From the NCBI GenBank assembly GCA_902783215.1, contig CACZQD010000124.1:1-22478 (forward strand): a stretch of DNA of 22,478 nucleotides. The letters run 5' to 3'. The stretch comes from an uncultured Erysipelotrichaceae bacterium. GTDB lineage: Bacteria > Bacillota_I > Bacilli_A > RF39 > UBA660. Shown here one piece after another: positions 1 to 7,767 of the stretch. Numbering within the stretch: position 1 is the stretch's first letter; each line of letters opens with the position of its first letter. The notes beneath the pieces are model-generated. The model had not been told where the DNA came from. It made no database searches and was given only the letters and a program-made list of their open reading frames with translations. Made by a program: the position numbers and the translations under genes.

Positions 1-1698
1 TATACTATCTTCAGTATTTACTGTCCAAGCATATAATTGCTTACCTTTATTATGAACTTTATTTACCAAATTTACATTTACGTTAGTAGCTTCGACACTA
101 AAAGCATCTGCATACTTAGCATCAGTTATATTTCCTATTGCTATACTCATTACATAAACTGTCTTAATGTTACTATCAACTTTTTTTATATTTTTTAGTA
201 CTTCATAAACTTGTGAAGTAACAACACATCTATCTTCAAAATTATATTTTTTTATTAAATCAACTACTTGTTTTTCAAAATTAATTTCTTTACCAGTGGG
301 TTTTAATTCAATGTTAAGTCTAATATTATTATTTTTAGCAAACTCTAATACCTCACTTAATAAAGGTATTTTTTCTCCTTTAAATTTTTTATCAAAGAAA
401 CTACCTGCATCAAGTTTTTTTATTTCACTATAATTCATATCAATAATATCTTTATTTACACCAGTAACTCTTTTTAAATTAGTATCATGAGATACCACTA
501 TCTGTTTATCTTTTGTTTGTTGAACATCCAATTCTATCCAATCAGCATTAAGTTTTTTTGCTCCAATAAAAGCAGACATAGTATTTTCTGGATATTTAAC
601 ACTCGCACCTCTATGAGCAGTTATTTCCATTTTTCTGACATATTCTATATTAAGATTACTCTTGCCTGTAAGTACTTGATAAGTAAATAAACTACATCCA
701 GAAATTATTAAAACCATAATAATTATACTAATATATTTTAAAATTTTATTATGTTTTTTTTCTTTGATAATTTGTTTATAACTTATATGAGTAATTTTTT
801 CTTTCTTTTCGGTTTTATGTTTATAGAATAAGACACTAATTGTTGCATAACTAATTGCATTAGAGATAAAGCTAGATAACAATAGAGATATTACAATATA
901 CATCCATACTATGGTTATAAAAATACTTTCTATAATATTTACCCTACTAAATATTTTGCTAAAAAGCATAATAACTAATACACCTAATAATATAAATATT
1001 ATATATATAACTGATGTTGTAATCTGAACTAAAAATATTTTCAATATATCAATTATTTTACTACCTTTTATCAATTCTTTACTGCTTTTTCTTGCTTCCT
1101 TAAAACTCTTATTTTCAAGAATCATATAATTAATTGAATATAACCAGTTAAGCATCATAAATAACAGAAGTAAATATATAAAGAAATATAATGTTGATAA
1201 AATATAATTTGAATTTATATAATCGATTATAAATTCAGGTATTTTAATTGAAGAAATAACATTAGTACTAATACCAATATTTAAAAAAGGTATTAAAAAC
1301 AATACTAAAAATGAAACTAAAATATTTTTCATTTTGAATATTTTTCTACACTTATTTAAAGATATTTTAATTAAATCTATAGTTTTAATTTTTTCTTTAC
1401 AATACGAAATATCAAACAATACAACCAGAGTACTTATATCAAAAACAGTAACAATAGTTAAATATATAATAAGTAAAAATATAATGCTTAAAGTTATAGG
1501 ATTCATTAGATAACTAAAAATATTTTCTAACGTTAAATATGTATAACCAGTTAATCTCATTGAAACATTTAATCCTAAAATAGCAAATGGTATTAAAATA
1601 ATACTTAATAATGTTTTGTACAATATTTCAAATTTTATTAGTGTTCCTAAATTATATCTAATTATATTAGCAACTTTTTTTAAATAATTATTATTCAT
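1..1698 (-). CDS. Membrane-anchored glycerophosphodiester phosphodiesterase (3' end outside window)
   Basis: I translated this by hand: 566 codons stay open from the ATG at 1698 to the window edge, so the C-terminus is missing. The first ~340 residues are a hydrophobic multi-pass region typical of the GPDPase membrane domain. The catalytic GDPD domain begins near residue 355 with ITAHRGAS (His362, Arg363) and PENTMSAF, then WIELDVQQTKD, VVSHDTNL (second catalytic His, 404) and NIELKPTG. These are the signature motifs of the GlpQ/UgpQ family, which hydrolyses glycerophosphodiesters to glycerol-3-phosphate and an alcohol. The GDPD domain is usually about 240 residues, so only some tens of residues should be lost. 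The membrane fusion suggests turnover of lipid-derived or teichoic-acid-like substrates at the cell surface. The family call is secure; the substrate is inference. Confidence 0.9.
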   Translation of the reverse strand, partial: MNNNYLKKVANIIRYNLGTLIKFEILYKTLLSIILIPFAILGLNVSMRLTGYTYLTLENIFSYLMNPITLSIIFLLIIYLTIVTVFDISTLVVLFDISYCKEKIKTIDLIKISLNKCRKIFKMKNILVSFLVLFLIPFLNIGISTNVISSIKIPEFIIDYINSNYILSTLYFFIYLLLLFMMLNWLYSINYMILENKSFKEARKSSKELIKGSKIIDILKIFLVQITTSVIYIIFILLGVLVIMLFSKIFSRVNIIESIFITIVWMYIVISLLLSSFISNAISYATISVLFYKHKTEKKEKITHISYKQIIKEKKHNKILKYISIIIMVLIISGCSLFTYQVLTGKSNLNIEYVRKMEITAHRGASVKYPENTMSAFIGAKKLNADWIELDVQQTKDKQIVVSHDTNLKRVTGVNKDIIDMNYSEIKKLDAGSFFDKKFKGEKIPLLSEVLEFAKNNNIRLNIELKPTGKEINFEKQVVDLIKKYNFEDRCVVTSQVYEVLKNIKKVDSNIKTVYVMSIAIGNITDAKYADAFSVEATNVNVNLVNKVHNKGKQLYAWTVNTEDSI

Positions 1699-1718
1699 AA
1701 ATCTCACATCCATATACT

Positions 1719-1746
1719 ATTATACTATATAATTTCATAAATTAAA
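1719..1746 (-). promoter_or_regulatory. Probable promoter of the GDPD gene
   Basis: On the minus strand TATAAT (1719-1724) lies 16 bases after TTTAAT (1741-1746), about 20 bases before the ATG at 1698. A weak GGATGTGAG ribosome site sits between them. The -35 match is poor. Confidence 0.4.
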
Positions 1747-1788
1747 CAATTAAGCAGGTTTCAATATATAATAATTCCTTATCTTTAT

Positions 1789-1890
1789 TTATCTGACAAT
1801 AATTCTTCAATTGTTTTTAATATACTATTCATCAATACTTAATTATTTTACATCACTAGGTCCATCTATTTTATTCAATATTTCATACAT
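1789..1890 (-). pseudogene. dxs: Remnant of the N-terminus of 1-deoxy-D-xylulose-5-phosphate synthase (dxs)
   Basis: From the ATG at 1890 the minus strand reads MYEILNKIDGPSDVK, then TAA (1843-1845), LSIDE, TAG (1825-1827), YIKNN, TGA (1807-1809), RIIVR and TAA (1789-1791). Ignoring the stops, this follows the start of Firmicute Dxs proteins, which open like MYxxLxxIxxPxDLKxLSxxEL and continue to an LRxxI segment. Most stops could arise by one base change from a Lys or Leu codon. The expression signals survive: GGAGGT at 1898-1903 with 7-base spacing, and a promoter-like pair upstream. No further Dxs similarity is visible after 1789, so the rest appears deleted. The alternative is a real 15-residue peptide, but the match continuing past the stops argues for decay. 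Homology was recognised by eye. Confidence 0.6.
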
Positions 1891-1909
1891 ATTATCTACC
1901 TCCAATTTA

Positions 1910-1940
1910 ATTATACAACATAATTTAATTTTTTTATCAA
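1910..1940 (-). promoter_or_regulatory. Probable promoter ahead of the dxs remnant
   Basis: TATAAT (1910-1915) and TTGATA (1935-1940) face the GGAGGT ribosome site at 1898-1903. The 19-base spacer is longer than ideal. It may now serve the downstream GDPD gene, since I see no terminator between them. Confidence 0.4.
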
Positions 1941-1964
1941 AATTTTTTGCGAATCATTAAATAC

Positions 1965-1992
1965 TTAAAAAAAAGCAAGAATATTCTTGCTT
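1965..1992 (-). terminator. Rho-independent terminator of the Thr-rich protein gene
   Basis: A perfect 8-bp stem (1973-1980 with 1985-1992) encloses an ATAT loop, and a run of T follows on the minus strand. The stem includes part of the stop codon of the gene ending at 1991. Confidence 0.85.
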
Positions 1993-2527
1993 AATTAGTT
2001 AAAGTAATAGTTCCTGTTTCTATTGGCAAATTAGTATAGTTAGCATCCATTAAATTGATTGTTCTTACAGCTCCTGGAGTGTTTTGAATTTGAATTGTGG
2101 ATGTTTGTGTTGTTAAAGTGGTATTTAAAACATCAGTACTAAACTCATGATCACCATCTGATGCAGTTTGCTTATAATAAATAATAGGAGCATTTGTTGC
2201 ATCAAATGGTACATTATTAAATACTGCATTTCCTGTTGCATCTGTCGTTATTATTGAACCATATTCCGTACCATTACTATCTGTTCTTACAAATGTCGCA
2301 CCCACAATAGGTGTTCCTTCATCAGTTCCAGTATCAGTTACGTGAAGTGTTAAAGTACCTGTCGCACTAATAGTAAAAGCATAAGTATCAGTACCTTCAA
2401 CAACTGTAATATTATTTGGATTGATAGTTGTATTATCATATCCAGTTACTGATGAAGTAACATCATAAGTACCATTAATTAATTCAGATGTTCCTGTACC
2501 ATTAGTAATAATTACATTCTTGGCCAT
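1991..2527 (-). CDS. Thr-rich beta-sandwich (prealbumin/Cna-B-like) protein
   Basis: This 178-residue protein has no signal peptide, lipobox, LPXTG or membrane segment. It contains 41 Thr, 2 Lys and no Cys, unlike the Lys/Asn-rich neighbours. After an N-terminal segment (residues 1-55), the segment TLTLHVTDTG...GTPIVGATFVRTDSNG...ITTDATGNAVFNNVP (about 58-108) has the look of a carboxypeptidase-regulatory or prealbumin-like domain, as in SpaA/Cna-B repeats. The C-terminus DANYTNLPIETGTITL repeats a motif found at the end of the gene just upstream. The start overlaps that gene by 16 bases, and the ribosome site GAGGTGAG (2536-2543) lies inside it, which suggests translational coupling. Function is unknown; a surface or extracellular structural role is a guess. 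Confidence 0.85.
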   Translation of the reverse strand: MAKNVIITNGTGTSELINGTYDVTSSVTGYDNTTINPNNITVVEGTDTYAFTISATGTLTLHVTDTGTDEGTPIVGATFVRTDSNGTEYGSIITTDATGNAVFNNVPFDATNAPIIYYKQTASDGDHEFSTDVLNTTLTTQTSTIQIQNTPGAVRTINLMDANYTNLPIETGTITLTN

Positions 2528-2856
2528 AAAATAATCTCACCTCTTTCAATTGGAAGATTATCATAATGATAATCTGTTAGCCTAAAGGTAATAGAATTAT
2601 TAATATGATTAATTATACTACGTTTAAATGGTAATACATACTTTTTATCATTAGTTACATAAATATGATACATAATAGTTTCACCAAGTGATCTAGCTAC
2701 TATCTTATATACTTTATTAGGGCATAAACAAACATTAACATGCCCATTATAAGTTTTACTTTCAAAAATTAGATTTGTATTATCATATATAAACACGTCT
2801 GCTTGATAATGATTATTATAACCTAATCCTTTAAAAAATATTCTTATCTTTTTCAT
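2512..2856 (-). CDS. Unrecognised small beta-rich protein, partner of the Thr-rich protein
   Basis: I choose the ATG at 2856, giving 114 residues starting MKKIRIFFKG, because GAAAGGTGA (2861-2869) is a good ribosome site there. A start at 2904 would add 16 residues without one. The protein alternates short hydrophobic and polar stretches (DVFIYDNTNLIFESKTYNG, VYKIVARSLG), as expected of a beta-sandwich, and has no signal peptide. It ends TDYHYDNLPIERGEIILW, clearly matching the C-terminus of the downstream protein in the pattern DxxYxNLPIExGxIxL. The two genes overlap by 16 bases and should be co-translated. I do not recognise a named family. Confidence 0.8.
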   Translation of the reverse strand: MKKIRIFFKGLGYNNHYQADVFIYDNTNLIFESKTYNGHVNVCLCPNKVYKIVARSLGETIMYHIYVTNDKKYVLPFKRSIINHINNSITFRLTDYHYDNLPIERGEIILWPRM

Positions 2857-2874
2857 ACTATCACCTTTCACTTT

Positions 2875-2880
2875 ATTATA
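2875..2880 (-). promoter_or_regulatory. Probable -10 element of the two-gene beta-protein unit
   Basis: TATAAT on the minus strand lies just ahead of the GAAAGGTGA ribosome site at 2861-2869 and downstream of the terminator at 2933-2966. No convincing -35 is visible; TGATTA is at about the right spacing. Confidence 0.4.
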
Positions 2881-2932
2881 TACTCTAAAGAAAAAGGTAA
2901 TCATAATATTTATCTACGGGTTATAGACTAAA

Positions 2933-2966
2933 AAATACTGTTTGACATATTATTCAAACAGTATTT
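2933..2966 (-). terminator. Strong Rho-independent terminator
   Basis: A perfect 13-bp inverted repeat, AAATACTGTTTGA (2933-2945) with TCAAACAGTATTT (2954-2966), has an 8-base loop and a T-tract on the minus strand. It ends the 2966-5476 operon and touches the stop codon at 2966-2968. Confidence 0.9.
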
Positions 2967-3403
2967 TATAAATATTTCTTTAAAAATTCAATACTTTCTT
3001 GTTGGAATTTTAAAAACTCTTTAGCTAGTTTCATAATCTTACTATCAATATCTTCTTTGTAATTTTTAATGTTTTTTTCCATATTTAAAACTCCCATAGT
3101 TAAGCCTTTAGTTAACATATCAGCTACACTAGCGTCACTATTATCTTTTAATAAATCTATTTTTATTCCTATCCAAGAAGATATTTCAGCAAATTTACTA
3201 TTATCTTTTATTTCATATTTGTGTTTTTTAATTATTTTTTTACTTTCTTTTAAATAATTTTCATAACCTTTTAATATACCTTCTACTACTTTGGTTATTT
3301 TATTATCTTTATCATTGATAGTTCTAATTAAAGTAGTTAATGATTTAATACCCATATCACAATCTTTACTAATATATTCTAACATTTCAATATTTTCATC
3401 CAT
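2966..3403 (-). CDS. Unrecognised all-helical protein
   Basis: The start at 3403 (MDENIEMLEYISKD, 145 residues) is preferred because GTGGTGAT precedes it by 4-6 bases. An ATG at 3448 would overlap the SDR stop as ATGA but has no ribosome site. The sequence is charged and helical throughout, with about four amphipathic helices: residues 1-30, 33-60, 66-95 and 103-145, the last containing YKEDIDSKIMKLAKEFLKF. This suggests a small helical bundle, possibly ferritin-like in fold, though I see no clear ExxH metal ligands. There is no signal peptide or membrane segment. It is the last gene of the operon that begins at 5476. Function is unknown. Confidence 0.75.
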   Translation of the reverse strand: MDENIEMLEYISKDCDMGIKSLTTLIRTINDKDNKITKVVEGILKGYENYLKESKKIIKKHKYEIKDNSKFAEISSWIGIKIDLLKDNSDASVADMLTKGLTMGVLNMEKNIKNYKEDIDSKIMKLAKEFLKFQQESIEFLKKYL

Positions 3404-3444
3404 TTTATCACCACTTATAATATGAACAAAAAAAGAAAAACTAT

Positions 3445-4197
3445 TCATTTTAATTTTTCTTTTTGAATTTTATATACACTAGGTAACAAAAACCTCAATG
3501 GAATTATTTTAGATCCTATATGAGCTAATTTAATATTTAAACCTGGAATAATTACTTTCTTCTTTTTAAACATCTTTTTAATAGCATATTTAGCAACATA
3601 ATCACTTTCTAATGCTTTCACACTAAATTCTACCTTAGCTACTTTATTAAACTCCGTATTAACAGGTCCTGGACATAAGCATCCTATATAAACATTACTT
3701 TTATCATGTCTTAATTCTTCAGAAATAGCCATAGTCAAATTATAGACATAAGATTTAGTAGCATAGTAAGTAGCCATTAAAGGTCCAGGCATAAACGCTG
3801 CTGAAGAGGCAACATTCAAAAGATATCCTTTATTATTCTTTTTCATATCTGCTAAAAATAATTTAGTTAATGTATGAAGCGCTTTGATATTTAAATCAAT
3901 CATATCCATTTCACGCTCTAATTTAGTTTTAGTAAAATTACCAACCATACCAAATCCAGCATTATTAATAACAATATCTATATTTTCTTTTTTTATTTGA
4001 TTGTGTAATTTTACACAATTAAAAGTAGAAGCTAAATCCATAGTAATAATATCTACATTAGTCTTTAAATCTTTTTTTAAAGTTTCTAATCTTGTTTTTC
4101 TCCTAGCTACTAATATTAAATCATATCCCATTTCACTTAAAATATAGGCAAATTCTCTACCCAAACCAGAAGATGCTCCTGTAATAAGCGCAATCAC
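3445..4197 (-). CDS. SDR-family NAD(P)-dependent oxidoreductase (DltE-like)
   Basis: This 250-residue protein is a classical short-chain dehydrogenase/reductase. It has the cofactor motif TGASSGLG (residues 6-13), NNAG (78-81), a catalytic Ser near 131 in NVASSAAF, and Tyr144-x3-Lys148 in ATYYATKSY. ARRKTRLETL after the second strand suggests an NADP preference. The order and the C-terminal PG-VNTEF segment resemble the DltE/YqjQ group. The substrate is unknown. Translation starts at GTG (4195-4197) with AAAGGTGAT 3-4 bases upstream; the overlapping ATG at 4199 is followed at once by TGA. The upstream gene's TGA stop lies within this ribosome site, so the two are coupled. Confidence 0.92.
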   Translation of the reverse strand: MIALITGASSGLGREFAYILSEMGYDLILVARRKTRLETLKKDLKTNVDIITMDLASTFNCVKLHNQIKKENIDIVINNAGFGMVGNFTKTKLEREMDMIDLNIKALHTLTKLFLADMKKNNKGYLLNVASSAAFMPGPLMATYYATKSYVYNLTMAISEELRHDKSNVYIGCLCPGPVNTEFNKVAKVEFSVKALESDYVAKYAIKKMFKKKKVIIPGLNIKLAHIGSKIIPLRFLLPSVYKIQKEKLK

Positions 4198-4201
4198 ATT
4201 A

Positions 4202-5476
4202 TCACCTTTCTTTCGTTTTAACTTTTTTTACTTTAAATCTATCAATTGTTTTTTCTATTAAAGAATAAACTTCTAATTCTAATACCATATTATCATCAAA
4301 TTTATCAATGCTATATATTGGATTAATGATATCTGGATAATCATTTAATTGTTCAACAGTTATATTATTACTATCTATAAAAGCATGCATCCGATAAATC
4401 TTGACTTTATAATATAATTTATCAATCTGTTCACTAGATAATAATATATCTTCATTATGAGTTATATCAATAGAATCAAATTGTTTAATATTAACTAATT
4501 GTCTAATAATATGTTCATATCTATCATTTAATCTACGACTAATATTTCTAGACATTTCTGGATATTTATCTTCCAATTTTTTATAATATGAATTATGTGA
4601 TAAATTATTTTTCCAAGCTTTGAATTCTAAAGGATCAACCCATTCGTTAGATAATAACTTATTATAACTTAACTCATACTGATATAAATAATAAATAAAC
4701 TGATTACTTAGTATTGGATCATTCACTTTATACTTCAAAATAACCGCAACTTTATATAAATATTCTATTAGTTTTTTATGATTATCAAAAGAAGAGAATG
4801 TAAGTTTATCTTTTAAATAATTTTTAATATCTTCAAAGTATAATGAATTATCATCAAATTTTTTTCTTTTATTTACTATTACTTCTGCTTTATTTATTTC
4901 TCTTTTTATAACTGATATTTGCATATCTAAAGGAATATCTATTTCTTTAAAATTTAATTTATTTAACTCATTATTAAATATATCTTCATTATAAGTATTT
5001 TTAGACATTTTATTTAATATATCCTTTTTATCCTCAAAAGGATTATATAATGGGCCTTTAAAAATAGTTTTTAACTCCTTTATACCTTTTTTCGATAAGC
5101 TATCTTTTAATACCATATAATTAGCCTTTTTATGAACATCATTTTCATTATCAATTATTTTGTCACATATTTTAATTAAGTCATTTTTCCAATCTTCAAA
5201 AAAATAATCATTTTTATTATCTATTTTTTGTTTTTCTATTTCTATTAAACTATCTAATTCAGTTATACTCGATAACAACAATTCAACAAAATAGTTTTTA
5301 TTATCACATTTGTCAAAACTTAGAATTAATGCTATTAAATACATTTGTTTAATCTTATTATCAAAACTATAATATGAATTATAAGTGCCTCTAATATGGA
5401 AATTAAATCTCGTTTTCCATTTTTCATAATCAGAATTTATAAGACTATATAACATATCATCTATATTCTTACTCAT
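4202..5476 (-). CDS. Unrecognised 424-residue protein
   Basis: I do not recognise this protein. Two adjacent ATGs follow the ribosome site GGGAGGT (5481-5487). The second, at 5476, has the better 5-base spacing, and a longer ORF back to 5530 would run through the promoter. The product is soluble, rich in Lys, Asn, Asp and Tyr, and predicted mostly helical, with no signal peptide or membrane segment. A large middle part (roughly residues 170-330) contains long charged helices. The C-terminal ~60 residues (HNEDILLSSEQIDKLYYKVK and YSIDKFDDNMVLELEVYSLI) look more mixed alpha/beta. It leads a three-gene operon with the SDR and the helical protein. Confidence 0.8.
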   Translation of the reverse strand: MSKNIDDMLYSLINSDYEKWKTRFNFHIRGTYNSYYSFDNKIKQMYLIALILSFDKCDNKNYFVELLLSSITELDSLIEIEKQKIDNKNDYFFEDWKNDLIKICDKIIDNENDVHKKANYMVLKDSLSKKGIKELKTIFKGPLYNPFEDKKDILNKMSKNTYNEDIFNNELNKLNFKEIDIPLDMQISVIKREINKAEVIVNKRKKFDDNSLYFEDIKNYLKDKLTFSSFDNHKKLIEYLYKVAVILKYKVNDPILSNQFIYYLYQYELSYNKLLSNEWVDPLEFKAWKNNLSHNSYYKKLEDKYPEMSRNISRRLNDRYEHIIRQLVNIKQFDSIDITHNEDILLSSEQIDKLYYKVKIYRMHAFIDSNNITVEQLNDYPDIINPIYSIDKFDDNMVLELEVYSLIEKTIDRFKVKKVKTKER

Positions 5477-5497
5477 CATAACCTCCCTTACATTATA

Positions 5498-5506
5498 ATT
5501 ATAACA
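5498..5506 (-). promoter_or_regulatory. Extended -10 promoter of the 4202-5476 operon
   Basis: TGTTATAAT reads on the minus strand here. A possible -35, TTTACT, lies 18 bases upstream of TATAAT, inside the preceding terminator. The same nonamer occurs ahead of the genes starting at 11149, 17953 and 19585. Confidence 0.6.
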
Positions 5507-5513
5507 TAAGCTC

Positions 5514-5540
5514 AAAAAAAAAGTAAACAATTAAGTTTAC
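5514..5540 (-). terminator. Rho-independent terminator of the rnc-yebC operon
   Basis: GTAAAC (5523-5528) pairs with GTTTAC (5535-5540) around a 6-base loop, followed on the minus strand by nine Ts (5514-5522). The stem is short but the tail is strong. It lies 8 bases past the stop at 5548. Confidence 0.7.
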
Positions 5541-5547
5541 AATTCAA

Positions 5548-6330
5548 CTATTTACTCATTTCTTTCTTTTTTATCTTAAATGGATTTACAGATGTTACCA
5601 ATTCATCATCTTCATAAAAATTCACATTATTACTATACCTATATATAATATTACAATTACGATAATCTCTTTCTATATTCTTTAAATATTTATTACCATC
5701 TTTAAAATGTTTATTTAATTTATTTATTTGTTTTAAAACTAAATTTCTATTATATGGAATTGCATCTTTAACTATAGTACTATCTTTCAACTCAATTTTA
5801 TATGAATTATTATATGAAAAATTTTCTTTATGATCAAACACTGCTATTTGAATTGATAACTTGTCTTCATCATAAAAACATCCACTATTAGAACTGATAT
5901 ATATGATATTATCTAATCCATGATCATAATACAACAACTCTAAATATCTAGTTATGTCTATTTTTCCTGTTAAATATTTTGTATAAACGTTTTCATTAGG
6001 TGTTGCTAGAACCGTAGTATTTGAAATATTATAATCTCTACAGCAACCATATACAAATTTAATATTTAAATTCTGATTTAATTTATTTAATAAGTGTTGA
6101 TAAAATACGTATTGCTGAAGTCCTTTTGAAGTAGTAACCATTATAGTAATATCATCTAACTTTCTAATATTTCTATATTCTTCTATTTTATTATATAAAT
6201 CTTCAATAAAACCTTTTGTTCCCTTCAAAATTTCCAACTTACTTGTTTCTTCATCAAGAAAGCACATGTTTCCAACTAAATTATCAGCATCGATAATAAA
6301 TAAATCCATCTTGGTATTATTTTTTTCCAT
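5548..6330 (-). CDS. Unrecognised protein with an N-terminal DxD motif, possibly HAD-like
   Basis: A 260-residue soluble protein. It opens with DLFIIDADNLVG (residues 9-20), a hydrophobic strand followed by DxD, and has a second strand ending in Thr/Ser (ITIMVTTSKG, 61-70) and a third, NIIYISSNSGCFYDEDKL (141-158). That order resembles motifs I and II of the HAD phosphohydrolase fold, but the usual GDxxxD of motif IV is not evident. A degenerate HAD or a NYN/PIN-like nuclease fold are both possible. The C-terminal third is charged and Asn/Tyr-rich. GGGAGGATAATATTT precedes the ATG. The gene follows yebC by 34 bases with no terminator between, so it probably belongs to the rnc-yebC transcript. 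Confidence 0.8.
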   Translation of the reverse strand: MEKNNTKMDLFIIDADNLVGNMCFLDEETSKLEILKGTKGFIEDLYNKIEEYRNIRKLDDITIMVTTSKGLQQYVFYQHLLNKLNQNLNIKFVYGCCRDYNISNTTVLATPNENVYTKYLTGKIDITRYLELLYYDHGLDNIIYISSNSGCFYDEDKLSIQIAVFDHKENFSYNNSYKIELKDSTIVKDAIPYNRNLVLKQINKLNKHFKDGNKYLKNIERDYRNCNIIYRYSNNVNFYEDDELVTSVNPFKIKKKEMSK

Positions 6331-6364
6331 AAATATTATCCTCCCTGAAATAAAAGTGTGTTAA

Positions 6365-7081
6365 TTATAGTTCAACATTATGATAGATGTTTTGAACATC
6401 ATCAACACTTTCTAACATTGTAATTAGTTTATTAAACGTTTCTAAATCTTCACCAGATAATGATATTTTAGCTTGAGCAACAGTAGTTAATTCATCAACA
6501 TCAAATGAAACATTTGGTAATTTTTGTGATATTGCTTCTTTAATAGCAAACAAATCATTAGGTTCACCTGTTATTAAAACTTCATCATCATTCATTTCAA
6601 TATCTAAAACATCTAAGTCAGCTTCAATTAAAGCATCCATTGCTTCTTCCTCATTTAAACCTTTAAAACCAACTACACAGATATTATCATACATATAACT
6701 AACACTATTCATAGCACCTAATTTAGTATGTGTTTTATTAATTACTGCACGAATATCACTTACTGTTCTGTTTACATTATCTGTTAAGCAATCAGCTAAA
6801 ACGGTTGAACCAGCAGGTCCAAATATTTCATATCTAGTACTTTCGTAAGATTCATCTGCACCACTGTTTACTTTATCAATTGCACGTTTTATAATGTCAC
6901 TTGGAACTTGTTCTTTTTTTGCTTTTTCTACTAATCTTTTTAGTGATGCATTAGCTTCTAAACTAGTTCCTCCATTTTTAGCAGCCTGATATATTTCTTT
7001 AGCATACATTGAATATAATTTACCTTTTGCTGCTCCTGTTTTTTGAATACTTGCTTTTCTAACTTCATAAGCTCTTCCCAT
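6365..7081 (-). CDS. yebC: YebC/PmpR (TACO1) family protein
   Basis: The 238-residue product starting MGRAYEVRKASIQKT at 7081 matches the YebC family over its full length. Recognisable segments are KLYSMYAKEIYQAAKNGG near the N-terminus, LKRLVEKAKKEQVPSDIIKRAI, YEIFGPAGSTVLADCLTDN and an acidic C-terminal domain. YebC proteins were first annotated as DNA-binding regulators; later work on YebC and mitochondrial TACO1 links them to relief of ribosome stalling at proline runs. The 7081 ATG has GGAG at 7091-7094 with 9-base spacing; an upstream ATG at 7102 would lie inside rnc. The rnc stop TAA is separated from this ATG by one base, so the two are tightly coupled. Confidence 0.95.
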   Translation of the reverse strand: MGRAYEVRKASIQKTGAAKGKLYSMYAKEIYQAAKNGGTSLEANASLKRLVEKAKKEQVPSDIIKRAIDKVNSGADESYESTRYEIFGPAGSTVLADCLTDNVNRTVSDIRAVINKTHTKLGAMNSVSYMYDNICVVGFKGLNEEEAMDALIEADLDVLDIEMNDDEVLITGEPNDLFAIKEAISQKLPNVSFDVDELTTVAQAKISLSGEDLETFNKLITMLESVDDVQNIYHNVEL

Positions 7082-7082
7082 A

Positions 7083-7751
7083 TTAATTATCTCCTTCCAC
7101 ACATTTTTCTAAAGCATCTTTAGCAGCTAATTGTTCAGCTTCTTTTTTACTATGAGCAGTACCACTTCCATAAACAATATTATCAATAATCACATCAAAA
7201 GAAAATGTTTTGTTATGAGCTGGTCCTTCCTCTTTAGTTAAGACATACTCTAGACTTTTTTTATTTGTTTGAACTACCTCTTGTAATTTAGATTTATAAT
7301 CATTAAATAAATCTAATTCATTACTTTCTATTATTGGTATAACATAATCATACATAAACTTTTTAACAATATCTAAACCAATATCTAAATACATTGCTCC
7401 AATAAATGATTCAAAGATATCAGCAACAATTGCTTTATTATGTTTACCATCTTGTTCTAACTGTCCTTTACCTAACTTAATATAATTATTTAAACCTAAT
7501 CTAATTGAATATTCATATAAAGCACTTTCACAAACATAACGACTACGTAATTTAGTCATCTTACCTTCTTCATAATTAGTATTTTTATATAAATATTCAC
7601 TCATAATAAGTTCTAAAATAGCATCTCCAAGATATTCTAATCGTTCATAACTTTCTACACCATTTTCATTAGCATATGATGTATGAGTAAATGCTACTTC
7701 ATAAATACCTATATTTTTGTATGGTATTTTTAAATATGTTAATATTTCCAT
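7083..7751 (-). CDS. rnc: Ribonuclease III
   Basis: A 222-residue double-strand-specific endoribonuclease that processes rRNA precursors and structured mRNAs. The nuclease domain carries the signature ERLEYLGDAILEL (from residue 36; catalytic E39 and D43) and the second metal-binding site DIFESFIGAMYLD (D111, E114). A dsRNA-binding domain follows from about residue 152, ending in HSKKEAEQLAAKDAL. The residue before ERLEYLGDA is Tyr where Asn is usual. I use the ATG at 7751, with GGTGG five bases upstream; a GTG at 7760 would give MVEM but overlaps that ribosome site. It heads the rnc-yebC-5548 unit. Confidence 0.96.
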   Translation of the reverse strand: MEILTYLKIPYKNIGIYEVAFTHTSYANENGVESYERLEYLGDAILELIMSEYLYKNTNYEEGKMTKLRSRYVCESALYEYSIRLGLNNYIKLGKGQLEQDGKHNKAIVADIFESFIGAMYLDIGLDIVKKFMYDYVIPIIESNELDLFNDYKSKLQEVVQTNKKSLEYVLTKEEGPAHNKTFSFDVIIDNIVYGSGTAHSKKEAEQLAAKDALEKCVEGDN

Positions 7752-7767
7752 TTCAACCACCAGTGTT

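Noticed and set aside
487..690. Plus-strand ORF of 67 codons
   Set aside because: It is a shadow of the GDPD catalytic domain, which has unmistakable HRG and HD motifs on the other strand; no ribosome site.
1843..1890. MYEILNKIDGPSDVK as a functional leader peptide
   Set aside because: Dxs-like sequence continues beyond the stop in the same frame, which a leader peptide would not show; kept only as the alternative in the remnant entry.
3069..3257. Plus-strand ORF of 62 codons
   Set aside because: It lies antisense to the helical protein at 2966-3403, with low-complexity Phe/Leu/Ser composition and no ribosome site.
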